Made by a program: the position numbers and the translations under genes. The notes beneath the pieces were generated by a model. That model was given only the letters and a program-made list of their open reading frames with translations. It did no database searches and was not told the origin of the DNA. Positions 18,080-27,506 of a stretch of DNA of 64,000 bases are shown here, in pieces (the first letter of the stretch is position 1; every line of letters starts with the position of its first letter). This stretch comes from Halobellus sp. LT62 (GTDB lineage: Archaea; Halobacteriota; Halobacteria; Halobacteriales; Haloferacaceae), in the NCBI RefSeq assembly GCF_037031285.1, contig NZ_JAYEZO010000002.1, positions 620,001-684,000 of the forward strand. Direction: 5' to 3'.

Positions 18080-19327
18080 TCAGAAGATGTTCGCCTGCCG
18101 GTAGACCGAAATTCCCGATCCGGTGAGTTCGTATGGTTTCGTCGCCCGCGAGTGGTTCGCGTCCCTGATCTTTTGAATCTCGATGGCGAGTCGGGTCTCC
18201 CGGAAGTCACTCTCGCGGACGTACTGCATGACGAACACGGCGTCGGCGAGGTACTCGACGATCCCGAACCGCGAGGCGTAGGGGTTGTCCTCGCTGGCCT
18301 CGGAGGTGAGAAGCGTCGTGATCCCGGCTCGTTTCAGCGCGCGCGCGAACCCGAACACTTGGCTCCGCCGCTTGGGCGTTCGTTGGTACATCATCTCTAA
18401 CAGCGACACGGAGTCTAAGACCAGCCGATCCGCACCGAACTCCTCGATGAGATCGGGCAGGTCGTTCTGGATGCTGTCGAGGCTGTTGGCCATCTCGACG
18501 GGGTCGATATCGACGATGGCCAACTGGCCGTCGTCGACGTACGACTCGAAGTCCCACCCCTTCTCGCTCGCCGTCGCGAGGATCCGCTCGTGGCTCTCTT
18601 CGAGCGTGATGTAGACGGCGGCGTCTCCCCGTTCGAGCCCGTGGTTCAGAAACTGGAGCCCGAACGTCGTTTTGCCCGTCCCGGCCGATCCGATCGCGAC
18701 CATCAACGACCGCCGCGGGACGCCGCCGAGGATCATCTTGTCGAGCCCCTCGATGCCGATATCCAAGCGGTCGAGGTCGGACTCGAACGACTCCTCGTCG
18801 AAGGCGTCTTCGTCGAAGCCGCCTCGGTCCTCGCCGAATTCACCCTGTCTCTCGGAAAACCCACTTCGCCCCTCGTCGAACCCGCCGAAGTCGGGTGCAT
18901 CGGAATCGACGCCACCACCGGTCGGCGGTGGACCGGACCCAGTTTCGCCGGAGAAGTCGCCACCCTCCGGCTCGGGAGCGTTGCCGAGCGCCGTCGCGAA
19001 ATCCTGCTCGAACGGGCCCTCGTCGTCCTCCCGTCCGTCGTCACCGCCCGGGCTCTCTACACCGCGTTTCTCCGCAGCGTTGTTCTCCGGGCTGTCACCG
19101 CGCTTTTCGGGGCCGTCCACACGGTCACCGACGTCGTGGGTGCCGGTTGGTTCCTCGCTCCCGACGCCGTCAGCGTGTTCCTCGCCATCGACGCCGTCAG
19201 CGTGTTCCTCGCCATCGACGCCGTCCGATCGCTCTTCGGATTCAGCGTGCTCTTCGGACTCGTCAGTGCTCTCGTCGGCGTCGTCCCCACCGATCGCGCG
19301 TTCGAACCAGTCGTCTTCGTCGCTCAC
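18080..19327 (-). CDS. KaiC/RAD55-family RecA-like ATPase with acidic repeat N-terminus
   Basis: About 415 aa from the GTG at 19325-19327 (VSDEDDWFERAIGG). This start is used because the region before it is basic and unlike the protein. Residues about 15-170 are low-complexity, acidic and Gly/Glu-rich, including tandem 9-residue units. The C-terminal domain (about 180-415) is a KaiC-like ATPase with P-loop GSAGTGKTT and an RLVLDSVSLL Walker B. Haloarchaea use such proteins in signal transduction or gas-vesicle/archaellum-type regulation; the specific role here is unknown. Confidence 0.8.
   Translation of the reverse strand: MSDEDDWFERAIGGDDADESTDESEEHAESEERSDGVDGEEHADGVDGEEHADGVGSEEPTGTHDVGDRVDGPEKRGDSPENNAAEKRGVESPGGDDGREDDEGPFEQDFATALGNAPEPEGGDFSGETGSGPPPTGGGVDSDAPDFGGFDEGRSGFSERQGEFGEDRGGFDEDAFDEESFESDLDRLDIGIEGLDKMILGGVPRRSLMVAIGSAGTGKTTFGLQFLNHGLERGDAAVYITLEESHERILATASEKGWDFESYVDDGQLAIVDIDPVEMANSLDSIQNDLPDLIEEFGADRLVLDSVSLLEMMYQRTPKRRSQVFGFARALKRAGITTLLTSEASEDNPYASRFGIVEYLADAVFVMQYVRESDFRETRLAIEIQKIRDANHSRATKPYELTGSGISVYRQANIF
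19162..19225 (-). repeat. 27-bp in-frame tandem repeat inside the KaiC-like gene
   Basis: Two exact 27-bp units (19162-19188, 19189-19215) and the beginning of a third encode DGEEHADGV-type nonapeptides in the acidic N-terminal linker. The in-frame length and lack of structure suggest replication slippage in a flexible linker. Confidence 0.9.
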
Positions 19328-19560
19328 GATCGTCTCCCCGCAGGTAACGCGACACGACGCGGTCGATACAGACGTTCGATGCGCTCGTGGCTCCGATCCA
19401 TCGCGGTCGTTCGCACGTCGACCGGCGCGGCTATCAATGTTGCCCGTGGCTCCGCCGCTGAGGGACAGCACGTCGAGCGCGTCGACGAGCGCCTCGCCGC
19501 TGGATCGGGCGGGACGTGACGGAGCCCTTTTTTGACGTCGCGTCGAACGCTCCGACGGAG

Positions 19561-20385
19561 ATGAAGGTGGCCATCGTCGCGCAGTGGGGAAACGACCGGA
19601 CGGCCGCGCTGGCCGGCGAGATCCGAGAACGGCTGGTCGAGGCGGACGTCACGGTGTGGATCGACGCGGCGACGGCCGCCGAACTGGGCGTCCCCGGCCA
19701 CGACATCGACACGTTCGACGCCGCCGACCTCGTCGTGAGCATCGGCGGCGACGGCACGTTCCTCTTCGCCGCCCACGGCGCGGGAGCGACGCCGATCCTC
19801 GGTGTCAACCTCGGCGAAGTCGGCTTTCTCAACGCCGTCAGACCCGACGACGCGGTCGACGCGGTGTTGGCCGAGGTACGACGGTTTCGCGAGGAGGGCG
19901 AGCTTCCGACGCGGTCGATGCCGCGCCTCGCCGCGAGCGGCGACGGGTGGACGCTTCCGCCGGCCGTCAACGAGATCGTGGTGCAGGGCGCACACCGCGG
20001 GCACGGCGGCGGGGCGTCAATCGACGTCGCCGTCGACGGGTCGCCGTACGCGAGCGGCCACGCCGACGGCGTGTTGATTTCGACGCCGACCGGAAGCACC
20101 GCGTACAATCTCAGCGAGGACGGCCCCCTCATCCACCCCGGCGTCTCTGGTATCGTCATCACCGGAATGGCGGCGGTCGACGGAATGCCGCCGCTGGTCG
20201 TCGATCGGGATGCCACGGTTTCGGTCGCCGTTTCGGACACCGACGAGGCCGTCGTCGTCGTCGACGGGCGGATTCGCGAGCGGATGGAGCCACCGACAAA
20301 CGTGACCATCGAAACCGCGGAGCAACCGGTCCTGATGGCGGGTCCGGCCTCCGATTTCTTCGAGGCGCTCGGTAAACTGCGGTAA
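19561..20385 (+). CDS. nadK: NAD kinase
   Basis: 274 aa, phosphorylates NAD(H) to NADP(H). The family signature GGDGT is at 62-66, followed by NLGEVGFL and the second-half TPTGSTAYNLS motif with the catalytic-site fold. The ATG at 19561 (MKVAIVAQWG) is the fold start. An upstream in-frame extension to 19516 lacks conservation features and lies close to the divergent KaiC-like gene. Confidence 0.95.
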   Translation: MKVAIVAQWGNDRTAALAGEIRERLVEADVTVWIDAATAAELGVPGHDIDTFDAADLVVSIGGDGTFLFAAHGAGATPILGVNLGEVGFLNAVRPDDAVDAVLAEVRRFREEGELPTRSMPRLAASGDGWTLPPAVNEIVVQGAHRGHGGGASIDVAVDGSPYASGHADGVLISTPTGSTAYNLSEDGPLIHPGVSGIVITGMAAVDGMPPLVVDRDATVSVAVSDTDEAVVVVDGRIRERMEPPTNVTIETAEQPVLMAGPASDFFEALGKLR

Positions 20386-20528
20386 CGAACGGTTTCGAGT
20401 CCGTCCAGCGGAACCGTCGTGTTGTGCGCGACTTTCACGCTCTATCGGAAAAACCACGCTAAACGTTGACAAACGACCCGCCGACCGGATAGCAACCCAC
20501 ATTAACCCCGAAGCCGAATCGCTCGAAT

Positions 20529-21773
20529 ATGACTCAGTCGTACGTGATCATCGGCGACGGTGTCGCGGGGAGTTCCGCCGCCGAGACCCTCCGTGAGGAG
20601 GAGCCCGACGCCGACATCACCGTCATCACGGACGAGGGTGAGGCCCTCTACAATCGGATTCTGATCAAGGAGTTCGCCAAGGGGAAGCTCCCGGAAGCGC
20701 CGATCTCGATTCACGACGAATCGTGGTACGACGAGCGGGACATCGATCTCCGACTCAACACGCTCGTCGTCGACGTCGACGTCGACGGGCACACCGTCGA
20801 AACTCACGAGGGCGAGGCGATCGGGTGGGACAAGCTCCTCCTCTCGATGGGCGGCACGCCGACACAGCTACCGGTCGACAACTCCGACGCCGAGGGCGTC
20901 CATCACTTCTGGACGTTCCAAGACGCCCGCGCGATCAAGTCCCACATCGAGGAGGCCGACAGCTCCGTCGTCGTCGGCGCGGGCCTGCTCGGCATCGACC
21001 TCGCGGCGATCACCGCCGCCCAAGACGTCGAGGGGAAGTACCTGATGCGTGGGAACCGCTGGTGGCGCTACGCGCTCTCGAAGGAAGGGGCGGATATCAT
21101 CCACAACGCGCTCAGCGAGCGCGACGTCGAACCCGTGTTCGAGTCGGGCGTCGATCACTTCGTGACCGACGACGACGGTCGCGTGACGACCGCGGTCGAC
21201 CCCAACGGCGTGGAGTACGACGCCGACTTCGTCGGCATCGCGATCGGTCTCAACTTCAACACCGAGATCCTGCAGGACACGCCGATCGAGACGGACACGG
21301 GCATAATCGTCGACGAGTACATGCGGACGAACCACGACGACGTCTTCGCGGCGGGCGATATCACCGAGTTCGACGACCTCATCCTCGGCGAACGCGCCCA
21401 GAACGGCGCGTGGGGCTCCGCGAAGGAGCAGGGATCGATCGCCGCGCAGAACATGGTCGAGTACGGTTCCGCGGAGTTCGAGTGGGTCTCCTCGTACTCG
21501 ATCACGCACTTCGACTTCCCGTTCCTCTCCTTCGGTCACCCGACGCTCGGCGACGACGAGGCCGAGGCGAAGTACTCCGACACCGAGTGGCGACGGCTCG
21601 CGTTCAAAGACGGCCGCATCGTCGGCGGCGTCCTCATCGGCGATCTCTCCCCGCAGACCAAATACAAGCAGCTGATGCGCGAGCGCCGCGCCGTCGCCGA
21701 CCAGAAGGACGTGCTGATGCAGCAGAACTTCGAGATCGACGACCTCGAACTCGAAGAGAAGGCCGCAGAGTAA
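20529..21773 (+). CDS. NAD(P)/FAD-dependent pyridine nucleotide-disulfide-type oxidoreductase
   Basis: 414 aa. N-terminal FAD-binding GDGVAGSSAAETL (about 9-21), central NAD(P)-binding VVGAGLLGIDLA (about 148-159), and a second FAD motif DVFAAGDI (about 275-282). This is the NirB/rubredoxin reductase/AIF-like fold without a redox CxxC. The acidic helical C-terminus ends in LELEEKAAE. Substrate and acceptor unknown. TATA ATTAACC at 20501-20507 lies about 25 nt before the ATG. Confidence 0.88.
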   Translation: MTQSYVIIGDGVAGSSAAETLREEEPDADITVITDEGEALYNRILIKEFAKGKLPEAPISIHDESWYDERDIDLRLNTLVVDVDVDGHTVETHEGEAIGWDKLLLSMGGTPTQLPVDNSDAEGVHHFWTFQDARAIKSHIEEADSSVVVGAGLLGIDLAAITAAQDVEGKYLMRGNRWWRYALSKEGADIIHNALSERDVEPVFESGVDHFVTDDDGRVTTAVDPNGVEYDADFVGIAIGLNFNTEILQDTPIETDTGIIVDEYMRTNHDDVFAAGDITEFDDLILGERAQNGAWGSAKEQGSIAAQNMVEYGSAEFEWVSSYSITHFDFPFLSFGHPTLGDDEAEAKYSDTEWRRLAFKDGRIVGGVLIGDLSPQTKYKQLMRERRAVADQKDVLMQQNFEIDDLELEEKAAE

Positions 21774-21888
21774 CGCCGTCGACGCGTCCGTATTTTTTCG
21801 ATCCGCACTCGTTCTGTCGTTCCGCCGTCCACCGATTCCCCGACGATTGTCCCCAATCTTTATGGCAATTCGTGTTGTTTGGTACCGT

Positions 21889-22119
21889 ATGTCACGATCG
21901 GTCCGAGATCCGGGGCATCTCGAGGGCCCGTCGGTCCTCGTGGAGTGCGACCCGACCGAACTGAGCGCGGGTGACCGCGTCCGCGACGTCGACCAGCTCT
22001 CCGAAGAGAACTGTCGAGCGTTTCTCACCGCGATCGACGGTTCGACGTGGGCGGTCGGTTCGAGCGATCTCGCGACCGGTGACGTGATCAAATACACCGC
22101 CTACTACCGCGTGGAGTAG
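21889..22119 (+). CDS. Small conserved haloarchaeal protein, unknown
   Basis: 76 aa from the ATG at 21889 (MSRSVRDPGHLEGP). Upstream in-frame codons would add residues with no matching features. Acidic, no TM, with the motif SSDLATGDVIKYTAYYRVE at the C-terminus. A TATA-like CTTTATGG at 21858-21865 lies about 28 nt upstream, supporting a leaderless start. Function not recognised. Confidence 0.7.
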   Translation: MSRSVRDPGHLEGPSVLVECDPTELSAGDRVRDVDQLSEENCRAFLTAIDGSTWAVGSSDLATGDVIKYTAYYRVE

Positions 22120-22194
22120 GCTCCGGGCCGGAGCGAACACGTCCGTCTTTTCGGGACCGATGCAGTTTTCGGCGGCTAGCCGATATGATCGGGT

Positions 22195-22635
22195 ATGAGC
22201 GACGAGTCCTCGTCTTCAGGCGGCCCGGGCGGCGACGGAGATATGACGCTGGCGTTCGAGCTATCGGCGCTGCAGGCGCTCGCTGACCCGAACGCGGTGT
22301 TCAACGACGCCCGGCAGTGGACCGAGTACGTCGGCGTCCTGAGTGACAAACCCACCTACGTCGTCACCAACTTCACGCGGAAACACCGCATTCGACAAGA
22401 CTTCTTCTCCGGTCCCCGCGGCGTCCAAGACAGCCTCGAGAACGTCAAACGGCAGTTCGACACCGAGCGGCACGTCTTCGTCGGGACGACCGAGGAAGAC
22501 GAGGCCATCGCCGAGGCAGCGGGTTGGGAGTATCTCCCGCTCGAAGGGGCCGCGGAGGCCGCCGGATGGGCAGTCGCGGGCGGTACGGACTCGGAGGACC
22601 ACTTCGCCTCCAGCGGCCGCGACGACTGGCCCTGA
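22195..22635 (+). CDS. Conserved haloarchaeal protein (DUF7124-like)
   Basis: 146 aa. Gly/Ser-rich acidic N-terminus, then a compact domain (about 17-125) with DKPTYVVTNFTRKHRIRQDFFSGPRG, resembling uncharacterised haloarchaeal proteins that I recall as DUF7124. No catalytic residues are obvious. It stands alone between two other single genes. Confidence 0.7.
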   Translation: MSDESSSSGGPGGDGDMTLAFELSALQALADPNAVFNDARQWTEYVGVLSDKPTYVVTNFTRKHRIRQDFFSGPRGVQDSLENVKRQFDTERHVFVGTTEEDEAIAEAAGWEYLPLEGAAEAAGWAVAGGTDSEDHFASSGRDDWP

Positions 22636-22773
22636 CCGACCGCAGCCATCGCAGAAACGCGTTCCGACGCCGTCCCGTCGGCACGATACCGTGCCCGTGG
22701 CGAGCGGTCCCGCTCGCCGCTCAGTCTTCGGCTAACGAAAGCGTTAATCGAACTCCGTCCCTCCCGAGTGACA

Positions 22774-23706
22774 ATGAGTCACCAGCTTCCCGACGTGCAG
22801 GCGAGCGAGCCGGACGTCACGGTCGGGCTGAGTCAGGTCGGTGTCACAGGCGTCGACAAACTCGTCAAGCTCGCCCGCGACGGCAAGCGCCCGCTGATTC
22901 TGACGGCGGAGTTCGAGGTGTTCGTGGACCTGCCCAGCGGCCGCAAGGGCATCGATATGAGCCGGAATATGCAGGTCATCGACGAGACGCTCGAATCCGC
23001 CGTCGCCGAGCCCGCCTACCGCGTCGAGGACCTCTGCGGCGACGTCGCCGACCGCCTGCTCGAAAAGCACGAGTACACCTCGACCGCGGAGGTTCGGATG
23101 ACCGCGGACTTCGTCGTCCGCGAGGACACGCCCGCGAGCGAACTCCCGACCCAGAGCACGATCAAGATCGTCGCCAGCGCGACGGCCACCGAGGAGGGAA
23201 CCCGCGAGGAGATCGGTGCGGAGGTCGTCGGGATGACGGTCTGTCCGTGCTCGCAGGGGATGTCGGCCTCGCGCGCCCGCGACGTGCTGCGCGATCTCGC
23301 GGTCGACGACGAGACGATCGAGGAGTTCTTAGAGCAAGTGCCACAGCCGGGCCACTCCCAGCGCGGCCACGCGACGCTGACGATCACGACCGAGGGGTCG
23401 CCCGACGTCGATCTGATGGACATCGTCGAGGTCGCCCGCGACTCGATGTCGGCGCGGATCTACAACCTCGCGAAGCGCCCCGACGAGGACTATATGACCT
23501 ACCACGCGCACGCGGACGCGAAGTTCGTCGAAGACTGCGTCCGCTCGATGGCCGAGCAGGTCCTCGACGAGTTCGACCACCTCGCCGACGACGCGGTCGT
23601 CCACATGAAGCAGTCGAACGACGAGTCGATCCACCAGCACAACGCCCACGCCGAGCGCGAGGTCACGCTCGAACAGCTCCGGGCGGAACTGAACGGCGAA
23701 CACTGA
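22774..23706 (+). CDS. mptA: GTP cyclohydrolase MptA (FolE2-type)
   Basis: 310 aa, Fe(II)-dependent archaeal GTP cyclohydrolase converting GTP to 7,8-dihydroneopterin 2',3'-cyclic phosphate for tetrahydrofolate or methanopterin-type cofactors. It has the conserved [15 protein letters not shown] segment (about 153-167), [10 protein letters not shown] metal-binding region, and [15 protein letters not shown] 22774 is chosen over a GTG two codons upstream. The length fits the family. Confidence 0.95.
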   Translation: MSHQLPDVQASEPDVTVGLSQVGVTGVDKLVKLARDGKRPLILTAEFEVFVDLPSGRKGIDMSRNMQVIDETLESAVAEPAYRVEDLCGDVADRLLEKHEYTSTAEVRMTADFVVREDTPASELPTQSTIKIVASATATEEGTREEIGAEVVGMTVCPCSQGMSASRARDVLRDLAVDDETIEEFLEQVPQPGHSQRGHATLTITTEGSPDVDLMDIVEVARDSMSARIYNLAKRPDEDYMTYHAHADAKFVEDCVRSMAEQVLDEFDHLADDAVVHMKQSNDESIHQHNAHAEREVTLEQLRAELNGEH

Positions 23707-23787
23707 CGCGATTCTCGACGACTGCGGAACGGTTTTCGACGACTAGTAGGTAATTCCCGACAACTGCGAAAACGAGCGCGTTCGTGA

Positions 23788-24612
23788 CTACTCTTCGTTC
23801 GCGAGCGCCGACAGCGACAGCGGCTCTGCGGCCTCCCATCGCGGATCGAACAGCGATCGAACGTCGGCGGCGAACTCCGGGTCTTTCAGGTCGATCATCG
23901 CGAACGCCTGCCCGGGGTCCAGCGGGTTCGGCACCTCGATACAGACTTCGACGTCGTCGATGAGCTCGAACGTCCCCGAGAGCTCCGGCGCGGTCCGGAC
24001 CGAAAAGGACGGGTGATCCGCGAGCGTGTCGGAGTACCGCTCGCCGACGCTCGGCGGGAGCGACGAGACCAGTTCCGGCGACATCAACACGGAGACGTCG
24101 ACACCGCGCTCTAACGCGGATGCGAGCTCCTCGGTCACCCGCTCGCCGACCGCGCCGAGGTCGAACTGCGGAGAGACGTCGCCGGAGACGACGACGAGTG
24201 AGTCGTCCGCGGCAGCGAGTCGCTCGACGAGGAGTTCGATCCACTCGTCGGTGCCGACCGCGGCGGTCCAAAACTGGCTTTGGACCGGCTCGGCGGTCTC
24301 TAACTCCGTGTTGAGTTCGTCGACGACGCTCTCGTACTGGTCGGCCTTTTCCGCTAACTCACGTCGTTTGCTCTCTAACAGCCGATCGAGCGCCGTGTCG
24401 GGTTCGACGGCGACGTACTTCTTCGGACGGCTCGCCGCCTGACTCCTGACGAGGCTGTGCTGTTCGAGGCTGTTCAGCACGTCGTAGATCCGTCCCATCG
24501 GGACGTCGCTCGCCCGAGACAACTCTTTGGCGGTTGTCGGACCCGTTCTGAGCAACGACCGGTACGCGCGCGTTTCGTACTCCGACAGCCCGAGATCCCT
24601 GAGGCTCGCCAT
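23788..24612 (-). CDS. TrmB-family transcriptional regulator
   Basis: 274 aa. N-terminal winged helix-turn-helix (about 1-75, with LSEYETRAYRSLLRTGPTTAKEL), a short coiled coil (about 85-110), then a C-terminal PLD-like/TrmB sensor domain (about 115-265). TrmB regulators bind sugars or other small ligands; the ligand here is unknown. It starts at 24610-24612 and runs convergent with mptA. Confidence 0.88.
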   Translation of the reverse strand: MASLRDLGLSEYETRAYRSLLRTGPTTAKELSRASDVPMGRIYDVLNSLEQHSLVRSQAASRPKKYVAVEPDTALDRLLESKRRELAEKADQYESVVDELNTELETAEPVQSQFWTAAVGTDEWIELLVERLAAADDSLVVVSGDVSPQFDLGAVGERVTEELASALERGVDVSVLMSPELVSSLPPSVGERYSDTLADHPSFSVRTAPELSGTFELIDDVEVCIEVPNPLDPGQAFAMIDLKDPEFAADVRSLFDPRWEAAEPLSLSALANEE

Positions 24613-24682
24613 ACCTCACGCTCCGCTCCCACAAATAAAAACGAATCGGCGGTTTACGGTTCGCTGCGTCGTCGGAACGCGA

Positions 24683-26383
24683 TCACTCGCCGCTCGTGAG
24701 CGCCGCGACCGACTCCATCAACTCGTCGGGCGTCGTCGACTCGCGACGCTCGTCGCCGCGGGACGCGACCGCGACGCCGTCGGCGACATCTGGTGCGTCG
24801 GGCACGACGACGGCCTCGTGGTCGGCGACGCGGAGCGCTGCCCGATGAAGGTCGCTTCCTGCGCCCCGGCCGACGGCGACGACCAGATCCGGGCGCGTGA
24901 GCCGCGCCGCCACCGAGCCGTAGCCGGCGACCTGGATTCCGATCCGGTCCCACGCGCCCGCGAACGCCGCGGTCCCCGCGTGCGCCGCGTCGACGTATCG
25001 CGACGGGGTCGCGTGGCCGTCACCGACATCTCCGCTCGGATCGTCCTCGACCGTACCGAGGACGGCGGCGAGGTCGAGCAGCGCCTCCGCCATCTCGACG
25101 CCCCCGTCGAGCGGCCGGAGCGGTTCGTCGAGGAGGCCGACGCCCTCGTCCGGCCCGTCGCGGAACGCTCCCTCGGATTCCTGCAGTTCGTCGATCGCGC
25201 GGTCCGCAACGAACCGCGCGACATCCAGTGGTGTCCGTTCGGTGGCGAGCGCGTCCGGTCCGAGGACCTGTCGCGCCCGCGTGAACGCGGCGACGACGCG
25301 GGCGTGGTCTTCGAGCAGGAGTCGCGGTTCGCCCGAATCCGTGTGAGCGACCGTCCCGTCGTCGGCGACGTGCTCCGCGTCGAGTTCTTCGAGGACGCGC
25401 GTGGCGTACTCCCGCGCCGTGTCGTCGTCGGTGTAGGCTGCCAGCGTCAAGAGCGCGTCCGCGAGAAGCGCGTTGCCGCCAGCGTAGGCCGTGAGATCGC
25501 GGCGCGGGCCGAGATCCGAGGCGGTACCGATGTCGTCGCGTTCGACGTCCGCGCTTTCCACCGGCGCGACGCTGCCGCCGAAGGCCGCGCCGTTCCAGAG
25601 GCGGTCGATCAGGAACTCTTGCGTTCCGAACGCGGGGTCGAGCAGCGACTCGTCGCCGGTGTAGAGGTAGCCGTTCGCGAACGCGCGAACGAGCGCGGCG
25701 TTGGCGTCGAGGACCTTCTCGGTGTGCGGGTCGGTCCAGTCGCGGCCCTCCGCGTACCGGTAGAATCCACCCTCGTCGGCGTCGTAGAGCGACTCGCCGA
25801 TCACGCCGAGCGTTTCGACCGCCCGCCCGCGGGCGCGCTTGAGCGCGAACTCGATCGTCCGCGGCAGGGGGAACTTCGCGTCGGTGCCCCACCCGGCGAA
25901 TCGCGGGTCCCACTTCTCGTCGAGTTGGCCCGCCAGATGTGATTCGATCCGCTCGTCGACGGGACCCGCGGGGGTCGACTTCCCCGCGAGCGCCCGCGGG
26001 ATCCGGCCGGCGTCGTCGCCGCGGTCGGTCCAGACATCGCGGACGGAGTCGAGCACCTGTCGCATCCCGTCGGGCGCGAGGTACGTCGCGCCGGTGATGA
26101 CCTTCCCCGACGGCGTACAGAACACCGTCGATGGAAAGCCGCCCATATTGTACCGCTCGCGGACGCGCGGGTGGCGGTCGACGTCGACGCGGATCGGCAC
26201 GAATCCGTCGTTGACGTTCGCGGCGATCCGCGGTTCACCGTAGGTCTCGGCGTCCATCTCGTGACAGCTGTCGCACCACGTCGCGGTGAGCGCGAGAAGG
26301 ACTGGGCGGTCGGCCGCGCGGGCCTCCTCGAAGGGCGCGGGGCCCCACTCGCGCCACTCGACGTGCGTCCTGTCGTCGGTCAT
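24683..26383 (-). CDS. DUF255 (SPATA20-like) thioredoxin-domain protein
   Basis: 566 aa from the ATG at 26381-26383. N-terminal thioredoxin fold with TWCDSCHEM (CxxC at about 37-40) and a PSTVF cis-proline loop. A long alpha-barrel (six-hairpin-like) C-terminal region follows. Family members are usually 600-700 aa, so this is a shorter haloarchaeal form. A redox or sugar-modifying role is suspected for the family but not proven. Upstream in-frame codons cross hairpin element B and are not coding. Confidence 0.85.
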   Translation of the reverse strand: MTDDRTHVEWREWGPAPFEEARAADRPVLLALTATWCDSCHEMDAETYGEPRIAANVNDGFVPIRVDVDRHPRVRERYNMGGFPSTVFCTPSGKVITGATYLAPDGMRQVLDSVRDVWTDRGDDAGRIPRALAGKSTPAGPVDERIESHLAGQLDEKWDPRFAGWGTDAKFPLPRTIEFALKRARGRAVETLGVIGESLYDADEGGFYRYAEGRDWTDPHTEKVLDANAALVRAFANGYLYTGDESLLDPAFGTQEFLIDRLWNGAAFGGSVAPVESADVERDDIGTASDLGPRRDLTAYAGGNALLADALLTLAAYTDDDTAREYATRVLEELDAEHVADDGTVAHTDSGEPRLLLEDHARVVAAFTRARQVLGPDALATERTPLDVARFVADRAIDELQESEGAFRDGPDEGVGLLDEPLRPLDGGVEMAEALLDLAAVLGTVEDDPSGDVGDGHATPSRYVDAAHAGTAAFAGAWDRIGIQVAGYGSVAARLTRPDLVVAVGRGAGSDLHRAALRVADHEAVVVPDAPDVADGVAVASRGDERRESTTPDELMESVAALTSGE

Positions 26384-26496
26384 ACCTGCGCTCGGATGCG
26401 ACCGCGGGTAAGCCCTTCGAGGCATCGCGATCGCTGACGACTTCGCTCGATGGCAGATCGAGTTTGGATACGCGATTGCAACTTCACGACTGCTAA

Positions 26497-26560
26497 GGTG
26501 GGAGTCCCGTGAGTGGAACGAACCGGACGTCGATGGACGCTTCGCGTCCATCGGGACGTC
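26497..26560 (+). repeat. Two-copy hairpin element B, copy 1
   Basis: A conserved lead GGTGGGAGTCC..GAGTGGAACGA is followed by a hairpin: GACGTCGATGGACGC (26526-26540), loop TTC, then GCGTCCATCGGGACGTC (26544-26560). The same lead and hairpin stem recur at 54192-54248. It lies between the DUF255 gene and the FxsA gene in a 256-bp gap. It could be a decayed end of an IS200/IS605-type element or an unknown RNA; no transposase is nearby. Confidence 0.6.
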
Positions 26561-26639
26561 ACCACTGCGGACCCGAGCACACCTCGAACACTATCGCTGC
26601 GACACAAGGGCTATGAACGGCGGTCCCAAACGGGGGCGT

Positions 26640-27128
26640 ATGCGAACGCGCTGGGTCATCGCCATTCTGCTCGCGATCCCGCTCGCCGACACGTTGCTGT
26701 TGCTGCCGGTCGCGCAGGCGATCGGCTTCGTGCCGACTGTCCTCCTCGTCATCCTCACCGGACTGCTCGGGATGCTCCTCGTCCGCGCGGAGGGCCGACA
26801 CACGCTGGCGAAGATCCAGCGGAAGGCCGCGACGGGCGAGGCTCCGACGAACGAACTGCTCGACGGTGGCCTGTTGATCGCCGCCGGAGCGTTCCTCCTG
26901 ACACCCGGAATCGTCACCGACGTCCTCGGATTCGCGCTCGCGCTGCCGGTGACCCGATATCCGATTCGGGAACTGCTGAAGCGCTACGTCGTCCGCCCCT
27001 ATCTGGACCGCCAGACCGGCGGCTTCGTCACCGGCAACGTGTGGGTCGGTGGCTTCCCGAACGACGGCGACGACGTGGTCAATCTTGACCCCGAAGAGTA
27101 CGGTCGCTCCGGCGACGACAATACCTGA
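26640..27128 (+). CDS. FxsA-family membrane protein
   Basis: About 162 aa from ATG 26640 (MRTRWVIAILLAIPLADT); an ATG nine codons upstream is possible. Two N-terminal TM helices, then an amphipathic LVRAEGRHTLAKIQRKAATGE segment and another hydrophobic stretch (GGLLIAAGAFLLTPGIVTD), the core FxsA pattern. FxsA modulates phage exclusion in E. coli; its role in archaea is unknown. It is the last chromosomal gene before the provirus. Confidence 0.82.
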   Translation: MRTRWVIAILLAIPLADTLLLLPVAQAIGFVPTVLLVILTGLLGMLLVRAEGRHTLAKIQRKAATGEAPTNELLDGGLLIAAGAFLLTPGIVTDVLGFALALPVTRYPIRELLKRYVVRPYLDRQTGGFVTGNVWVGGFPNDGDDVVNLDPEEYGRSGDDNT

Positions 27129-27245
27129 CTGCGGGCCGTTTCTGAGCCGAATTACGGGGGGTCGAACCCCGTCACTGCGTGTCCAACTGCGGTCGAAAGG
27201 AAACCCTTAAACTACTCATCGAACAACGGATAGATGCGCTCACCT

Positions 27246-27319
27246 GGGCCAATAGCTCAGTCAGGTTGAGCGCTCGGCTGATAACCGGGAGGTCCGCGGT
27301 TCAAATCCGCGTTGGCCCA
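27246..27319 (+). tRNA. tRNA-Ile (GAT)
   Basis: 74-nt cloverleaf: acceptor GGGCCAA (27246-27252) with TTGGCCC (27312-27318) and discriminator A. The anticodon arm CTCGG-CTGATAA-CCGGG gives anticodon GAT (isoleucine), and the T arm is CGCGG-TTCAAAT-CCGCG. No intron and no encoded CCA. The last 14 nt are the start of the provirus attachment repeat; the copy at 42536 lacks the 5' part, so this is the reconstituted functional gene. Confidence 0.96.
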
Positions 27320-27386
27320 TATCGATCCATCCCCGCGATGGGTCGGGTGATTTGGGGCCGTACAACTCCCCAGCCACCCAACTTCG
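27306..27386. repeat. attL, 81-bp direct repeat
   Basis: Identical over 81 bp to 42536-42616. It covers the last 14 nt of tRNA-Ile plus 67 bp downstream. The base before (A versus C) and after (A versus T) differ between copies, so the ends are exact. An inverted pair ACGTTCT (27387-27393)/AGAACGT (27429-27435) just inside could be an integrase arm site. Confidence 0.96.
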
Positions 27387-27506
27387 ACGTTCTAACAAAT
27401 CTGAGACGGTAGTCTCTCGTCTTGTACCAGAACGTTCCTTACCACCCCTCCGCGCAGTCGGGCGGTTAGTCTTAGCCGAAAGCAGAAATGAGAGAATTCG
27501 CCGGAG

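Noticed and set aside
26497-26560. Complete IS200/IS605 insertion
   Set aside because: No TnpA or TnpB gene or recognisable remnant nearby; only the hairpin-like end resembles such elements.
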